NCBI GenBank assembly: GCA_003226295.1
Contig: CP029803.1
Span: 2,485,001 to 2,549,000, forward strand
Length of the DNA: 64,000 bases
From: Candidatus Moanabacter tarae
GTDB lineage: Bacteria; Verrucomicrobiota; Verrucomicrobiia; Opitutales; UBA2987
Reading direction: 5' to 3'
The notes below the pieces were generated by a model. It saw only the letters and a list, made by a program, of their open reading frames with translations. It ran no database searches and had not been told where the DNA came from. Position 1 is the stretch's first letter. Every line of letters begins with the position of its first letter. A program made the translations under genes and the position numbers. Positions 17,857-27,501 of this stretch are shown here, piece after piece.

Positions 17857-17929
17857 TGCCGAGAATCTACCCGATCGGGTTCAATATCCACCAAACAATG
17901 AAGATTCAAAGTTTGGAAGATTCCTAGCA

Positions 17930-19024
17930 ATGCTTATTTTCGACGGTGACTATCCAATGGCCTACGGGGCACTGGAATTGAATAGGGATTTAACTCTTCC
18001 AATTGATGAAATTCGTGCAGCTGATCCTGATTCCAAAAACGTTCCTTTTGCCTGTCTGCCGGAAATGCGTCGAGGAGGAATTTTTTGTGCACTGATGAAG
18101 TTCACAATTCGATATCAATGGGGAGATGCTGTGCTAACAGGGTACCGCAGCTCAGAGGGAGTGTATGGGGCGGCGAAGGGACAAGTAGCTTATTATCAAA
18201 TGCTCGAGCGTTGCGGCGAAGGAGTGATTCTTAGGTCTGGGAAAGAATTGTCCGAACACGCCCGTAGATGGGAAGGAAAGGAAGATTTCTTGGACCAACC
18301 GATTGGATTCATCCTCGGTATGGAAGGAGCTGACCCGATTCTGGAGCCGGAGCAGGTTTATGAGTGGTTGGAAGAAGGAGTGCGCGTTGTGAGTCTGACG
18401 CATTATGGTCCCAGCAGATATGCTCAAGGAACTGGTACCGAAGGGGGCCTCCGGCCACAAGCCGTTGATTTGCTGCGAGAGATGGACAACTGTGGAATGC
18501 TTCTCGATATGACTCATATAGCTGATCAAAGCTTTTGGGAGGCGCTTGAATTTTACTCGGGACCTATTCTGGCGAGCCATCAGAATTGCCGGTCGCTGGC
18601 GCCCGGGACCCGTCAATTCACAGATGAGCAACTTAAAGCGGTGATTGAACGGGGAGGGGTGATTGGAGCCTCCATGGACACGTGGATGCTCCGTGAAACA
18701 CAGGATGTAGATTGGGCTGATACAGGTTCTTGTGTGCGACGCGATCATTTCCCACGGTCGGCGGTTTCACTCAAACACATTGCTGATCATATTGACCACG
18801 TGTGTCAACTGGCTGGCAATGCCGGTCATGCTGCGATTGGAGGGGATACTGACGGGCAGGGGGGAGTGGACGGAGCTCCCTTTGAAATAGATACGGTGGT
18901 AGACTATGGAAAGCTAGTCCCGATATTGGAGGCGCGGGGATATAGCGAGAGTGATATTTCTGACGTAATGTATCGCAATTGGTTGAGATTCTATGAGAAA
19001 CACTTACCCAGTTCTGGCGGATGA
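17930..19024 (+). CDS. Membrane dipeptidase-like protein (peptidase M19) with altered first metal site
   Basis: A 364-residue renal-dipeptidase-fold protein. Bridging Glu132 (GMEGADP), His196 (DMTHI), His217 (ASHQN) and the GGDTDG segment (Asp306, Asp308) are in place. The N-terminal HxD that normally provides two zinc ligands (DGHND in the family) reads DGDYP here, so His becomes Asp7 and Asp becomes Pro9. The following MAYGALELNRDLTLP matches a bacterial subgroup, so the start looks right. Activity may be altered toward a single-metal or non-peptide amidohydrolase role. No lipid or signal sequence is seen; a cytoplasmic location is likely. Confidence 0.85.
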   Translation: MLIFDGDYPMAYGALELNRDLTLPIDEIRAADPDSKNVPFACLPEMRRGGIFCALMKFTIRYQWGDAVLTGYRSSEGVYGAAKGQVAYYQMLERCGEGVILRSGKELSEHARRWEGKEDFLDQPIGFILGMEGADPILEPEQVYEWLEEGVRVVSLTHYGPSRYAQGTGTEGGLRPQAVDLLREMDNCGMLLDMTHIADQSFWEALEFYSGPILASHQNCRSLAPGTRQFTDEQLKAVIERGGVIGASMDTWMLRETQDVDWADTGSCVRRDHFPRSAVSLKHIADHIDHVCQLAGNAGHAAIGGDTDGQGGVDGAPFEIDTVVDYGKLVPILEARGYSESDISDVMYRNWLRFYEKHLPSSGG

Positions 19025-19182
19025 GATTAAGATAGAATAGTGCTACAGTCTTCCAAATGTGATTTGATTGTGCGGATCTCAGATATCAATCCCAGAGCTA
19101 TTTTAATCAATTGAGAAAGGTTACTTAAACCCCAAGTTCGATTGAGTCGGATTAATGAAATAGGAACAAGGAGGAGTAGGAA

Positions 19183-20121
19183 ATGGCGATAGCGATGACA
19201 CCGGAGCAGGAAAGGGACTTCGATGAGAAAGGGTTTATCATCCTTGAAGATTTTTTGCAAAAGGAAGAGTTAGGAAGACTCTTGTCAGCAATTGACGAAG
19301 TTGCGGTTCGTGTGCGTAAAGCGAAAGGTTTGGGTCCGAAGGAACCTTTTTCGATTCGTAATGCGTTGACCCATCATGATGCTTTCCTCGATTTGATTGA
19401 TCATTCGCGGATGCTGCCTTTGGTTGTGGATGCTATTGGTTGGAATATACAGATTCGGACTACTCATCTTGACTACCGTCCTCCTTATCCAAAGGAGATG
19501 CGTGTTGGCGAGGTGGGCAGGGGAAAGGGAGAAGATCATGATGCCGGCTATAAAAACGTGACGTGGCATCCGGATCTATCGGGAGATTATTTATTTGAGG
19601 CACCATCGCTGGATGGCCGATTGCCTTTTATGGAGGTCAAAGTCTTCTATGTCTTTTCCGATTTGAGCGAATCGAATTCTGGTAATCTTTGGTTGGTTCC
19701 GGGAAGTCACAAAAGAAAACCGGACGAACTCCGGAAAGACGACCGTACCATTGCTCCGGACGAAGCCTTAGAACTAAAGCTTGGACCCGGGACGGCTGTA
19801 CTTTGGCGTACTGCTACTTGGCACTGCGTGGGACCAAACCATTCGGATAAGATACGTAAAGTTATGCATGTGGGGTACCACTACCGGTGGCTTCGTCCTA
19901 CTGATTTCATTCATCAGGCCGATTCTGATTTGGTCGCGAGGAGTTCGCCAATTCGAAGACAGTTATTGGGCGCGGTTGTTACCGACGGAGAACCGTTGGG
20001 GAGTGATCCTGATTTTCTTCCCCATTCTCCCTATTGGCTTATTAAAGATGATGCTCAAGTACCGTTGAGAGCCTGGGCGGAGGACAAGGCTGACTTTCGG
20101 GCATTTCGGGCACCGCTTTAA
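19183..20121 (+). CDS. PhyH-family Fe(II)/2-oxoglutarate dioxygenase
   Basis: A 312-residue PhyH protein with the complete metal triad: His129-Pro-Asp131 (TWHPDLS) and distal His214 (ATWHCVGPN). Arg225 is placed to bind 2-oxoglutarate. LWLVPGSHKRKP is the family core. It should hydroxylate a small molecule with O2 and 2-oxoglutarate; the substrate is unknown. GGAGTAGG precedes the ATG. It is the full-length relative of the truncated gene at 42635-43297: both share the N-terminal 150 residues and the C-terminal PLGS..VPL+AWAED block. Confidence 0.9.
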   Translation: MAIAMTPEQERDFDEKGFIILEDFLQKEELGRLLSAIDEVAVRVRKAKGLGPKEPFSIRNALTHHDAFLDLIDHSRMLPLVVDAIGWNIQIRTTHLDYRPPYPKEMRVGEVGRGKGEDHDAGYKNVTWHPDLSGDYLFEAPSLDGRLPFMEVKVFYVFSDLSESNSGNLWLVPGSHKRKPDELRKDDRTIAPDEALELKLGPGTAVLWRTATWHCVGPNHSDKIRKVMHVGYHYRWLRPTDFIHQADSDLVARSSPIRRQLLGAVVTDGEPLGSDPDFLPHSPYWLIKDDAQVPLRAWAEDKADFRAFRAPL

Positions 20122-20350
20122 AAAAAAGAGTACTGGGCGAGGCTTAGATAGATTGGATGGGGAATGGAATTCCAAAGGGATTCTTGGTGATGCATAATTT
20201 AACCCAAAAGTTCGAAAACAGATTTCAGATTCTGGGATTAGGTGTTTTGCAGTCAACCCCTTGTCTATTGAGAGTGGTTTCTATCTTCTTCTCTGTAACA
20301 TCTCAGGTTGCTGTGTATACTAAAAATTTCTGTTGAGAAAGGAGTTATCT

Positions 20351-21544
20351 ATGGCAGTAGAGAAGTTTACAATTTCCAGAGACGATTCGGTTTACGAATG
20401 TTTCCCACATTTGTGTCGCACGGAATCGGGGCGGATAATCCTGACCTACAGAGAGAGTAATGGACATGTTGCAAGTGACTTCTCTCGACTTATTGTTCGC
20501 TATAGCGATGATGCAGGTAAATCCTGGTCGGACCGAAATGTGATCACTGAGACGCATATTTCGTCCGGATCCGTATGTGTGTGTAACTGTCCAAAGATCC
20601 AGCAACTTAAGGACGGTCGGATTCTGCTTATTTGCGATCGGTACTATTATCCACCCGGCGAGTGGTATGTTGAAAATCAGTCTCGTTTAACATTCTGGTT
20701 TAGTGATGATGAAGGAGGGAGTTTTTCTGAACCGGAAGATACTGGTGTGCGTGGAATTTGTCCGGATGAAGTATCCGAACTTCCGGATGGTCAATGGTTG
20801 GTTCTCACCGCTGTTCGCGATTCTCAGGACCACATTCTTCAGATGCTTACAATCAGTCGGGATAAAGGGCAGACGTGGGAAGAGCCCTACCCTTTGATTC
20901 GCAATCTGGACTATGAGCTCGACGAAGGCAGCATTGTTCAGATGCCAGGCGGCGAATTGGTTTCCTATCTTCGGGATGATTCGGGACGGCCGCTTCAAAA
21001 AATGATCTCAAAGGATTGTGGGATCACTTGGGAGGGGCCTTTTGATACCCTTAATCCTGCTGCTATCGGTATGCCGATTGCTCGTTTAACTCAGGACAAT
21101 CTGGTTTTGGTGAGCGGTCGCTTCGGTGTGCCTGGGAGGTGGCGAGTCGACATGAGTGAAGAAACTTGGGAAAAACGAATAGCTAAACGGTCTATAGTCA
21201 TCCCTAAGGTAACGGAAAATTTGAACAATATGCGCTTTGTTAATTCAGTGGAGCGGACACCTTACATGAAGGAAACAAAAAACGAGCTTGTGCTTGGAAT
21301 GGGTGGTTCATCAATCCACACTTTTGCGTTTCTAGAGCCAGCTGAGAGTGCTCTTAATCCGAATCTTAGGGATCAAAAAGGTCTGTTGTTACCGCTAGAT
21401 CTTGACTCTAGTCCCTTTGCGGATAGCGGGTACACCGGTTGGGTCGAATACGAGAGGGGAAAGTTCTTGGTTGTTAATTACATCAATGACGATGCTCCTC
21501 TTGCTCAGATACGTGGGTATCGGTTTGGGTTAGAGGACTTTTAA
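20351..21544 (+). CDS. BNR-repeat sialidase-like protein
   Basis: A 397-residue propeller protein with Asp boxes at 52-59 (SDDAGKSW), 118-125 (SDDEGGSF), 169-176 (SRDKGQTW) and 220-227 (SKDCGITW). ECFPHLCRTESGRIILTYRE occupies the place of the sialidase first blade, with Cys-Phe-Pro-His in place of YRIP, so true neuraminidase activity is doubtful. A clear AAAGGAGT site precedes the ATG at 20351; an in-frame TTG lies at 20333. No signal peptide. It may be a glycosidase or binding protein for an unknown sugar. Confidence 0.82.
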   Translation: MAVEKFTISRDDSVYECFPHLCRTESGRIILTYRESNGHVASDFSRLIVRYSDDAGKSWSDRNVITETHISSGSVCVCNCPKIQQLKDGRILLICDRYYYPPGEWYVENQSRLTFWFSDDEGGSFSEPEDTGVRGICPDEVSELPDGQWLVLTAVRDSQDHILQMLTISRDKGQTWEEPYPLIRNLDYELDEGSIVQMPGGELVSYLRDDSGRPLQKMISKDCGITWEGPFDTLNPAAIGMPIARLTQDNLVLVSGRFGVPGRWRVDMSEETWEKRIAKRSIVIPKVTENLNNMRFVNSVERTPYMKETKNELVLGMGGSSIHTFAFLEPAESALNPNLRDQKGLLLPLDLDSSPFADSGYTGWVEYERGKFLVVNYINDDAPLAQIRGYRFGLEDF

Positions 21545-21591
21545 TTGCCAAACATTGCGATGCATTGGGATAATCGGCTGAGACTTCTAAT

Positions 21592-22356
21592 TTAAACGCA
21601 GCCCTCGAACTCGGTCCCTTTGAGAAGGGGGTAGTTAGGTTTTTCGTTGGGTTCGCCAATCCAACGGGATTGTGAACTCATAAAATGTGTTGCATACCCA
21701 CGTCGAAAATCGGGTGTGTTGTTAGGGCCAGAGCGGTGGAGGATTAGACTATGATGGAATGAGCAGTCTCCTGCTTTCAAGGTGATAGGTATTTCCTTGG
21801 AACGGTCGATAGCGCTGTCGGGAATTTGCATATCCGTACGATCGCCCACTTGCCAGGGTTCGCTATGGTCGAGTGCACCCTCGAGATGGCTTCCGGGGAC
21901 AACGTAGAGGCAACCGTTTTCCAAAGTGACATCATCCAACGCCGCCCAAGCTGTAATTAAATTCATGGGGTCGATTTTGAAGTAGGGCGAATCTTGATGA
22001 TAGGTCTTTTCGACACCGCCAGGAGGTTTAATAAAAAACTGGTCACCGAATAATTTGAGGTTGTTGCCGAGGAGAGACTCGATAACCTCAAGGATGCCGC
22101 GGTGTCGGGTATGGGCCTCGAGGACTGGATCGGACCTGGATCCTTCATTGATCTTACGGACGTACTTGAGGTTCAAAGCATCTTCTGGTGCTCCGGGTTC
22201 GCGTTCAATTTTTTCAGAGGGGAAGTCGACACTTCCAGAAGCGATGTCCTCTGTTCTTTGACGTAGATCGCCCATTTCATTGGGTGAGAGAAGCTGTTTA
22301 ACTACCAGGTAGCCGTCTCGTTGGAAACGGTGAATCTGTTGTTCCGTTAATTTCAT
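21592..22356 (-). CDS. PhyH-family Fe(II)/2-oxoglutarate dioxygenase
   Basis: A 254-residue compact PhyH protein with a full set of ligands: His120-Gln-Asp122 (TYHQDSPYF), distal His207 (LILHRSGPN) and Arg218/Arg219 (DFRRGY). YVVPGSH and LKAGDCSFHHS are family core strands. Of the eight paralogues it is closest to the textbook phytanoyl-CoA hydroxylase pattern seen in bacterial small-molecule hydroxylases (ectoine hydroxylase-like). Substrate unknown. It converges with the sialidase-like gene 47 bp away and stands alone on the minus strand. Confidence 0.9.
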   Translation of the reverse strand: MKLTEQQIHRFQRDGYLVVKQLLSPNEMGDLRQRTEDIASGSVDFPSEKIEREPGAPEDALNLKYVRKINEGSRSDPVLEAHTRHRGILEVIESLLGNNLKLFGDQFFIKPPGGVEKTYHQDSPYFKIDPMNLITAWAALDDVTLENGCLYVVPGSHLEGALDHSEPWQVGDRTDMQIPDSAIDRSKEIPITLKAGDCSFHHSLILHRSGPNNTPDFRRGYATHFMSSQSRWIGEPNEKPNYPLLKGTEFEGCV

Positions 22357-22689
22357 CGTTGTTCCGAGATTTTAGGAGCATTTATTTACTCCCAAATCGT
22401 GATAGGGCGTTTTTAGGGACCGAAATGCAACTACAAAAGAATATAATTGGAAACGAATAGAGGAAGAATTGAGTTCTACCTCAGAAAAACCATAGATTGT
22501 CTGGACTAGGGGAGTTTTACAAATAGCACGAAATGTTACTATTCGGGACTTTTTGGACAGGCTAAGAACGGGTAGAAGACCAATTACCTGAAGGACTGCC
22601 GTGTTCAGATTAGAATCGGGGAAATTTTCAGTCTCTTTTGGCTACGGTTCGGAAGCTGTCGTACCTTTCGGTACATGATTGTACTCTAA
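22357..22689. other. 333-bp gap with a tetraloop hairpin
   Basis: No gene was recognised. At 22661-22674 the minus strand reads GTACC-GAAA-GGTAC, a small stem with a GNRA-type tetraloop. It lies 15 bp beyond the stop of the Gfo/Idh/MocA gene on its transcript side, but no T run follows. The rest should contain the promoter of whatever precedes the PhyH gene start at 22356. Confidence 0.35.
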
Positions 22690-23694
22690 CTATAGATATA
22701 TCTTTCGGCCTAACCGAGCAGATTCGAAGGCGGATTCGACAATTTTGAGGGTACCGATTGCGTAATCGGCTGTAAAGGAGGAGACCTGTTCCCCTCGGAT
22801 GAAACTCTGGATAGATTCAATCGCTGGCTGGAAAGGAGGAACACCCGAGTTGATTGCTTCGGACCGAATCTCGGGGTTGGCTTTTTCCCTCGTCACCACA
22901 TCAAAGGTGCTCGTTTCCCGTGGGTGGAAAGGAGAAGGGATATCAAGAAGGCCGTTTGTGCATTCAACTCGGGCATGTTGGCTGCCGCCGCTGTCAAAGG
23001 CACTGTAAAGTGTTGCAGTCACTTTATTAGGATACTCAAGGATGAGTACGGTTCGCATATCTACTCCTGATTCTTCGTCAATATTCATGACGGCATGGAC
23101 GCTTATAGGATCGGTACCTGCGATGAATCGGGAGAAGGTGATGGGGTAAACACCTCCGTCGTAAATACTGCCGCCTCCTAATTCTTTGAACATACGGATA
23201 TCAGTCCTATCCTGTAAGTTGAATGTCATTCCTGAACTAATGTGGCGCAGAGGACCGAGTTCTTCCGAATTCAGGATTTCACGGATGCGATAGCTTTGAG
23301 GATGGTGAAGGAAGACGAAGGCTTCGAATAGGAGTACCCCTGACGACTTACAGGCCTCCACCATTTTCTGGCCATCGATTGAGGTGATCGCTAACGGTTT
23401 CTCACAGAAAACGTGCTTTCCCGCTTTCGCAGCACGGATGGTCCACTCAGGATGTAGATTATTAGGCAACGGATTATAGATTGCATGGATGTCTTCACGA
23501 TCGAGGAGTGCTTGGTAGCTTCCCAATGCTACGGGAATGTTGTACTTGCGAGCAAAGGTCTCAGCTCGTTGTTGATCACGGCTCGCCACCGCGAGAACTT
23601 TAGCGTGTGGGGTCAATTGGGCAGAGGGAATGAATGAGCGGGCCCCAATTCTCGCGGTACTAAGTATACCCCAATTGACGAGTTGATTGGACAT
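22690..23694 (-). CDS. Gfo/Idh/MocA-family oxidoreductase
   Basis: A 334-residue NAD(P)-dependent sugar or inositol dehydrogenase. The Rossmann motif GILSTARIGARSF starts the protein, EKPLA (CEKPLAITS) carries the conserved catalytic/cofactor Lys, and GGGSIYDGGVYP gives the later glycine-rich strand with the active-site Asp and Tyr. Families of this kind oxidise a ring hydroxyl of a sugar or cyclitol. It is followed on the same strand by nothing closer than the 333-bp gap; upstream, the TauD gene ends 70 bp before its start, so the two may form an operon (TauD first). Confidence 0.9.
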   Translation of the reverse strand: MSNQLVNWGILSTARIGARSFIPSAQLTPHAKVLAVASRDQQRAETFARKYNIPVALGSYQALLDREDIHAIYNPLPNNLHPEWTIRAAKAGKHVFCEKPLAITSIDGQKMVEACKSSGVLLFEAFVFLHHPQSYRIREILNSEELGPLRHISSGMTFNLQDRTDIRMFKELGGGSIYDGGVYPITFSRFIAGTDPISVHAVMNIDEESGVDMRTVLILEYPNKVTATLYSAFDSGGSQHARVECTNGLLDIPSPFHPRETSTFDVVTREKANPEIRSEAINSGVPPFQPAIESIQSFIRGEQVSSFTADYAIGTLKIVESAFESARLGRKIYL

Positions 23695-23764
23695 GATCAG
23701 TTGAGCCTACAAGTGCTGAGAGTTAAAAGTGAACTATAATTATCTGCAGCTATAAGGTTTGGAG

Positions 23765-24646
23765 TCATAGAGCAGATTCCGAATTTGTTTTGAAAAAACT
23801 GGATAAATGGGAAGAACGACAGCGTCCGAGAGCTATGCGATGCATAATGCGTTTGAACCCATGGTAGTCGTTTACCGGATTGTGTTGGGCACAGCGATTA
23901 TCCCAGAGCGCAAGTGTGCCTTTTCCCCATCGCAAACGACAAGTGAATTCTGGCTTGATCTGATGTTGGTAAAGGTATTCAAGCAAAGGGAGACTCTCTT
24001 GTTCCGTCCAGCCTTTGAAATGGGTAGTATGGGCGCAGTTAAGGTAGAGTGCTTTACGTCCAGTTTCTGGATGGGTGCGGACCACTGGATGGGCAGCGCT
24101 AAATGACCTTGTCTCTTGGCCCGTTTGACGTAGGCGTTCTATTCGAGTATTAGCCATATCGGGCTTCGTTGAGGAGTTGACACCGATCAGGCCTTCAAGT
24201 GTTGCCTTCATGCCTTCCGATAGAGTTTCGTAGGCCATGTACTGATTAGCGAAAAGAGTATCGCCTCCGTAAGGTGGGACTTCGATTGCGTAGAGCATGC
24301 TTGCAATGGGTGGGTTCTCTAGGTACGCAGTGTCTGAATGCCAAACCCCACCAAAATTCACTTTTTCGTCCTCTAGCTTAACTACTTCTGTGAGAAGCGG
24401 AAAATCAGGTAGTCCTTTGAGTTGGGGATATTCGATGGGCTCACCGAACATTTGAGCGAATTTGAGCTCCTGTTGCGGGGCGATGTCTTGGTCTCGAAAG
24501 AAGATAACTAGATGTTCCAAGAAAGCTTGGTGTATCTCTGATTCGACTTCCGCTCCTAAGGGTTTTGAGAGATCCACACCTGATAGTTCAGCACCAAGGG
24601 CACCTGCTATCGGGTGAACGTTGATGTGTCGAAAATTTCGCTGCAC
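23765..24646 (-). CDS. TauD/TfdA-family 2-oxoglutarate dioxygenase
   Basis: A 293-residue enzyme with PIAGALGAELSGVDLS at the N-terminus and VFFRDQ-type strand (VIFFRDQ). Metal ligands are His103-Ser-Asp105 (WHSDTAY) and distal His255 (WDNRCAQHNPVNDY); Arg266 or Arg270 binds 2-oxoglutarate. The family hydroxylates taurine, alkyl sulfates, aryloxy acids and similar anions. The start is a GTG at 24646; no better in-frame ATG lies before the conserved region. It precedes the Gfo/Idh/MocA gene by 70 bp. With a sulfatase in the region, release of sulfite from a sulfonate is one option, but the substrate is not readable. Confidence 0.9.
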   Translation of the reverse strand: MQRNFRHINVHPIAGALGAELSGVDLSKPLGAEVESEIHQAFLEHLVIFFRDQDIAPQQELKFAQMFGEPIEYPQLKGLPDFPLLTEVVKLEDEKVNFGGVWHSDTAYLENPPIASMLYAIEVPPYGGDTLFANQYMAYETLSEGMKATLEGLIGVNSSTKPDMANTRIERLRQTGQETRSFSAAHPVVRTHPETGRKALYLNCAHTTHFKGWTEQESLPLLEYLYQHQIKPEFTCRLRWGKGTLALWDNRCAQHNPVNDYHGFKRIMHRIALGRCRSSHLSSFFKTNSESAL

Positions 24647-25057
24647 GAGGTGTTCTCTAGTTTAAGAGTTTGCTGGCAATTGGGGAGCAAAAGTTGTGTC
24701 TGGATGAAACTTATATGGGAAACAGGCAGCTCTAGGCTTGTCCATTACTTGTGGAAGTATATCAGGGTCTAGGTTGCCAGGCTCAAAAGCAAGCTAATGA
24801 ACTAGATGCAAAGTTGCAATTGTGCGACCTCGGAGAAGTTTTCAGAAATATTCTAACTTCTCTCTTATCAATAATCGAATATTAACAACAGCCTGGTCGG
24901 CCGTTGCGGCGAGTTTCTTGTAAGAAAGTCCTGTATCTTCTATAAGGTCCTATTTGGATTTTGTTGTGGATTTTCCCAAGCTATTACCACAGGATATTAT
25001 TAGTGACGTACATGTGCGGCAGTTCCGCATCGCATAAACGCAAAGGCTAGTGAGGAT
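24647..25057. other. 411-bp divergent intergenic region
   Basis: It lies between the divergent TauD (minus) and enolase-family (plus) genes and so should carry both promoters. TACATGTGCGG near 25008-25018 includes an ACATGT palindrome. No gene, RNA or strong hairpin was recognised. Confidence 0.35.
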
Positions 25058-26164
25058 ATGATGGTGGGTAACGAACACGAAGACAAAGCTTCGAGTATTC
25101 GGGTAAGTGGATTGACGGCAATCCCAGTGGGAAGGAAGGGATACGTAAAGGTTGAAACCAACGCTGGAGTTGTCGGGTGGGGTGAAATTAATAATATGGA
25201 CACGAAGGTTGCGTGCGCTTTGGCAGTCTCCCTTTCCCAGTTAATTATTGGGGAAAATCCGACTCGGACAGAGCATCTATGGCAGCGGATGTTCCGGGCC
25301 CACCGCAATATCCGAAACGGCGGTCTTATGATGCACACTATTTCTGCGATTGACATGGCGCTTTGGGATATCTGCGGTAAACTGCACGGAGTCCCAGTCT
25401 ATCGACTATTAGGTGGACCGTGTCGGGATAAGATTTGGATGTATCCAGGACCGAATGCCATTAAAGTATCTCCTGGTGGACCGCAGAATTTCGCTGGAAC
25501 TCCATCGGAGATAAAGGGACTCTTACAGAGAATAAAGGAGGCGCGTGAGAAGGTTGGTCCCGATGGAGCAGTTATGTTCGATGCCCATAGCTGTATGCCG
25601 CCTCCCATCGTGAAACAATTTGCAGGTTTTTTAAAGCCCGATGACCTATTGTTCCTAGAAGAAGCTTGGGTGCCGGGAAATATCGAGGTTATGCGTAAAG
25701 TGAGAGAGGCTGTCCCGGTTCCCTTGGCAACTGGTGAACGCGATCGAACGATATGGGAAGTCCGTGAAATATTAGAGGCCCAAGTCATCGATATCCTTCA
25801 GCCGGATTGCGGCCATGGTGGAGGAATCTCGCAAATGCGGAAGGTTGCTGCTCTGGCTGAGGCTCACTACGTACCCATTGCGCCGCATTGCACCATGTCG
25901 AATTTGGGTAAAACAGCTAGTCTTCACGTTGCTGCTTCCGTGCCCATGTTTCTCATTCATGAGGGGTACGCCAAAGTTCTGCCGGAGGATGTCGCTATTA
26001 AATCATGGGTGATGGACGACGAGGGGTATGTCTCTCTGCCAGAAGGTCCTGGACTGGGCGTTGAAGTGAACGAAGCCCGGGCCATAGAAGTCGGCCAGAC
26101 TACTGAACAGAAATTCGAATGGCCCAACGCAAGATTACGGGACGGGGCTGTCTCGGATTATTGA
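25058..26164 (+). CDS. Enolase-superfamily sugar-acid dehydratase (galactonate/mannonate dehydratase-like)
   Basis: A 368-residue enzyme of the MR subgroup with the D-x-H arrangement typical of mannonate/galactonate dehydratase relatives: Asp175 and His177 (FDAHSC), Glu201 or Glu202 (LEEAW), Glu227 (ATGERD), Asp250 (LQPD) and His277 (IAPHC). There is no KxK base. The expected reaction is dehydration of an aldonate to a 2-keto-3-deoxy-aldonate, which an HpaI-type aldolase such as the one at 17122 could cleave. Two ATG codons (25058 and 25061) are adjacent, with GTGAGGAT upstream. It stands alone on the plus strand. Confidence 0.9.
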   Translation: MMVGNEHEDKASSIRVSGLTAIPVGRKGYVKVETNAGVVGWGEINNMDTKVACALAVSLSQLIIGENPTRTEHLWQRMFRAHRNIRNGGLMMHTISAIDMALWDICGKLHGVPVYRLLGGPCRDKIWMYPGPNAIKVSPGGPQNFAGTPSEIKGLLQRIKEAREKVGPDGAVMFDAHSCMPPPIVKQFAGFLKPDDLLFLEEAWVPGNIEVMRKVREAVPVPLATGERDRTIWEVREILEAQVIDILQPDCGHGGGISQMRKVAALAEAHYVPIAPHCTMSNLGKTASLHVAASVPMFLIHEGYAKVLPEDVAIKSWVMDDEGYVSLPEGPGLGVEVNEARAIEVGQTTEQKFEWPNARLRDGAVSDY

Positions 26165-26392
26165 TGGATCTAGGATCCCATTTGTGTAGGCACCTCACTT
26201 CGATGTAGTTTTTTCGCTATATTTCTTACGGTTTCATTCAATCCGAAGACTTATAACTAACTTTCCGCGCCACTTAGTTTTGGTGATCTTCAGAAAAGAA
26301 AGCAAAGAGAAGGATTCCTGCTTTGTTGCGGGAGTATCGGCCAAGAGGAGTTGATAGACGGCTTCCGGACTATTGCCTAGAATTAGGTAAGG

Positions 26393-27355
26393 CTACCCAC
26401 CTTTAGCTGTTACAGTACTCGCATGTCCGATGGGAGGAAATCCGTGTTGGTCGCGATGATACTGCGAATCGAAATGTTGCGTGCTCTTAAACCATTCGTG
26501 ACGACCGTCAACAGATTCTTCGTAAACGTGATCCAGTAGCTCCTGTTTCTCTTCATTTCCCATGGGCTTGAAGTTCCTGGCTATGTTCAAGTCCTGTTCT
26601 AGATTCTCGAGGGACTCTATCCCACAGACTAGGGTACTGATCGACAATGTCAGAGAGAAGCGTCGACACTGATCGGCAGTCAAATCAAGTTCAGTAATGG
26701 GTTGTCCGCGCCCCCCGAGACACTTCATACCGATGGCACCAATATTCCGGCGGTTGAGTTCAGGAAGGATCTCTTTCTGAAAACTTCGATAGTGTGCATC
26801 CATCAGGTTGATGGGAAGTTGACAGGTATCCCAGTCAAAGTCGCGATCTAACATTTTTTTAAGAATGTGCGGACTTTTGTGACCTGTGAATCCAATAAAT
26901 CTCACCTTTCCGGCTTGGCGCGCTGCCAGTGCGGTTTCTATTGCGCCCCCCTCGCGAAAAATCAGCTCGGGATCATTGTCATAATTAATCTCGTGGAATT
27001 GCCAAACGTCGATGACATCGGTTTGAAGGCGGCGCAAACTGTCATGTAGTTGCACTTCCGCCGTCTTACTATCGCGGGCACAGACTTTTGTCATTAGGGT
27101 GACTTGGTCACGATTGCCTTTTAAGGCCAGTCCCATCCTGCGTTCCGATTCACCTTCACCATATTCCCAAGCAGTGTCCATGAAGGTGAGTCCAGCATCG
27201 ATCCCCATTCTCACCATTCGTATCGACAACTTTTCGTCAATATGGGGACGGACAAAATGACCGCCACCGAAGCCGATGATTGAAACTTCTAATCCAGTTC
27301 GTCCTAGCGTGCGGACTGGGAGACCTGCGGAATTGCGTCTTAGAGTCTCAGTCAT
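26393..27355 (-). CDS. Aldo/keto reductase
   Basis: A 320-residue NADP-dependent AKR with the catalytic tetrad Asp60, Tyr65 (MDTAWEYGEGESE), Lys90 (LMTKV) and His121 (VWQFHEIN). LGRTGLEVSIIGFGGG is the usual N-terminal strand. The C-terminal part (after about residue 250) is a short helical tail and lacks a ferredoxin-type cysteine cluster. It would reduce an aldehyde or keto sugar, or oxidise a sugar. It is on the same strand as the SDR upstream (146 bp away) and converges with the enolase-family gene. Substrate unknown. Confidence 0.9.
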   Translation of the reverse strand: MTETLRRNSAGLPVRTLGRTGLEVSIIGFGGGHFVRPHIDEKLSIRMVRMGIDAGLTFMDTAWEYGEGESERRMGLALKGNRDQVTLMTKVCARDSKTAEVQLHDSLRRLQTDVIDVWQFHEINYDNDPELIFREGGAIETALAARQAGKVRFIGFTGHKSPHILKKMLDRDFDWDTCQLPINLMDAHYRSFQKEILPELNRRNIGAIGMKCLGGRGQPITELDLTADQCRRFSLTLSISTLVCGIESLENLEQDLNIARNFKPMGNEEKQELLDHVYEESVDGRHEWFKSTQHFDSQYHRDQHGFPPIGHASTVTAKGG

Positions 27356-27501
27356 TACCCGTCATCCGTTCGGTTTTGTCTTTTTGGAACTAGCTTTGTT
27401 CTAAAGTTCATTAATCTGGAAAATAATGGGCGTGGGATCAGCCACGATTCGTGAATGTGTTTAGAGGACAAACTTCCTCCCTTAAAATGCTAGAAGATTT
27501 C

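Noticed and set aside
18152-18748. 198-codon minus-strand open frame
   Set aside because: Antisense to the M19-like gene, which has clear family motifs.
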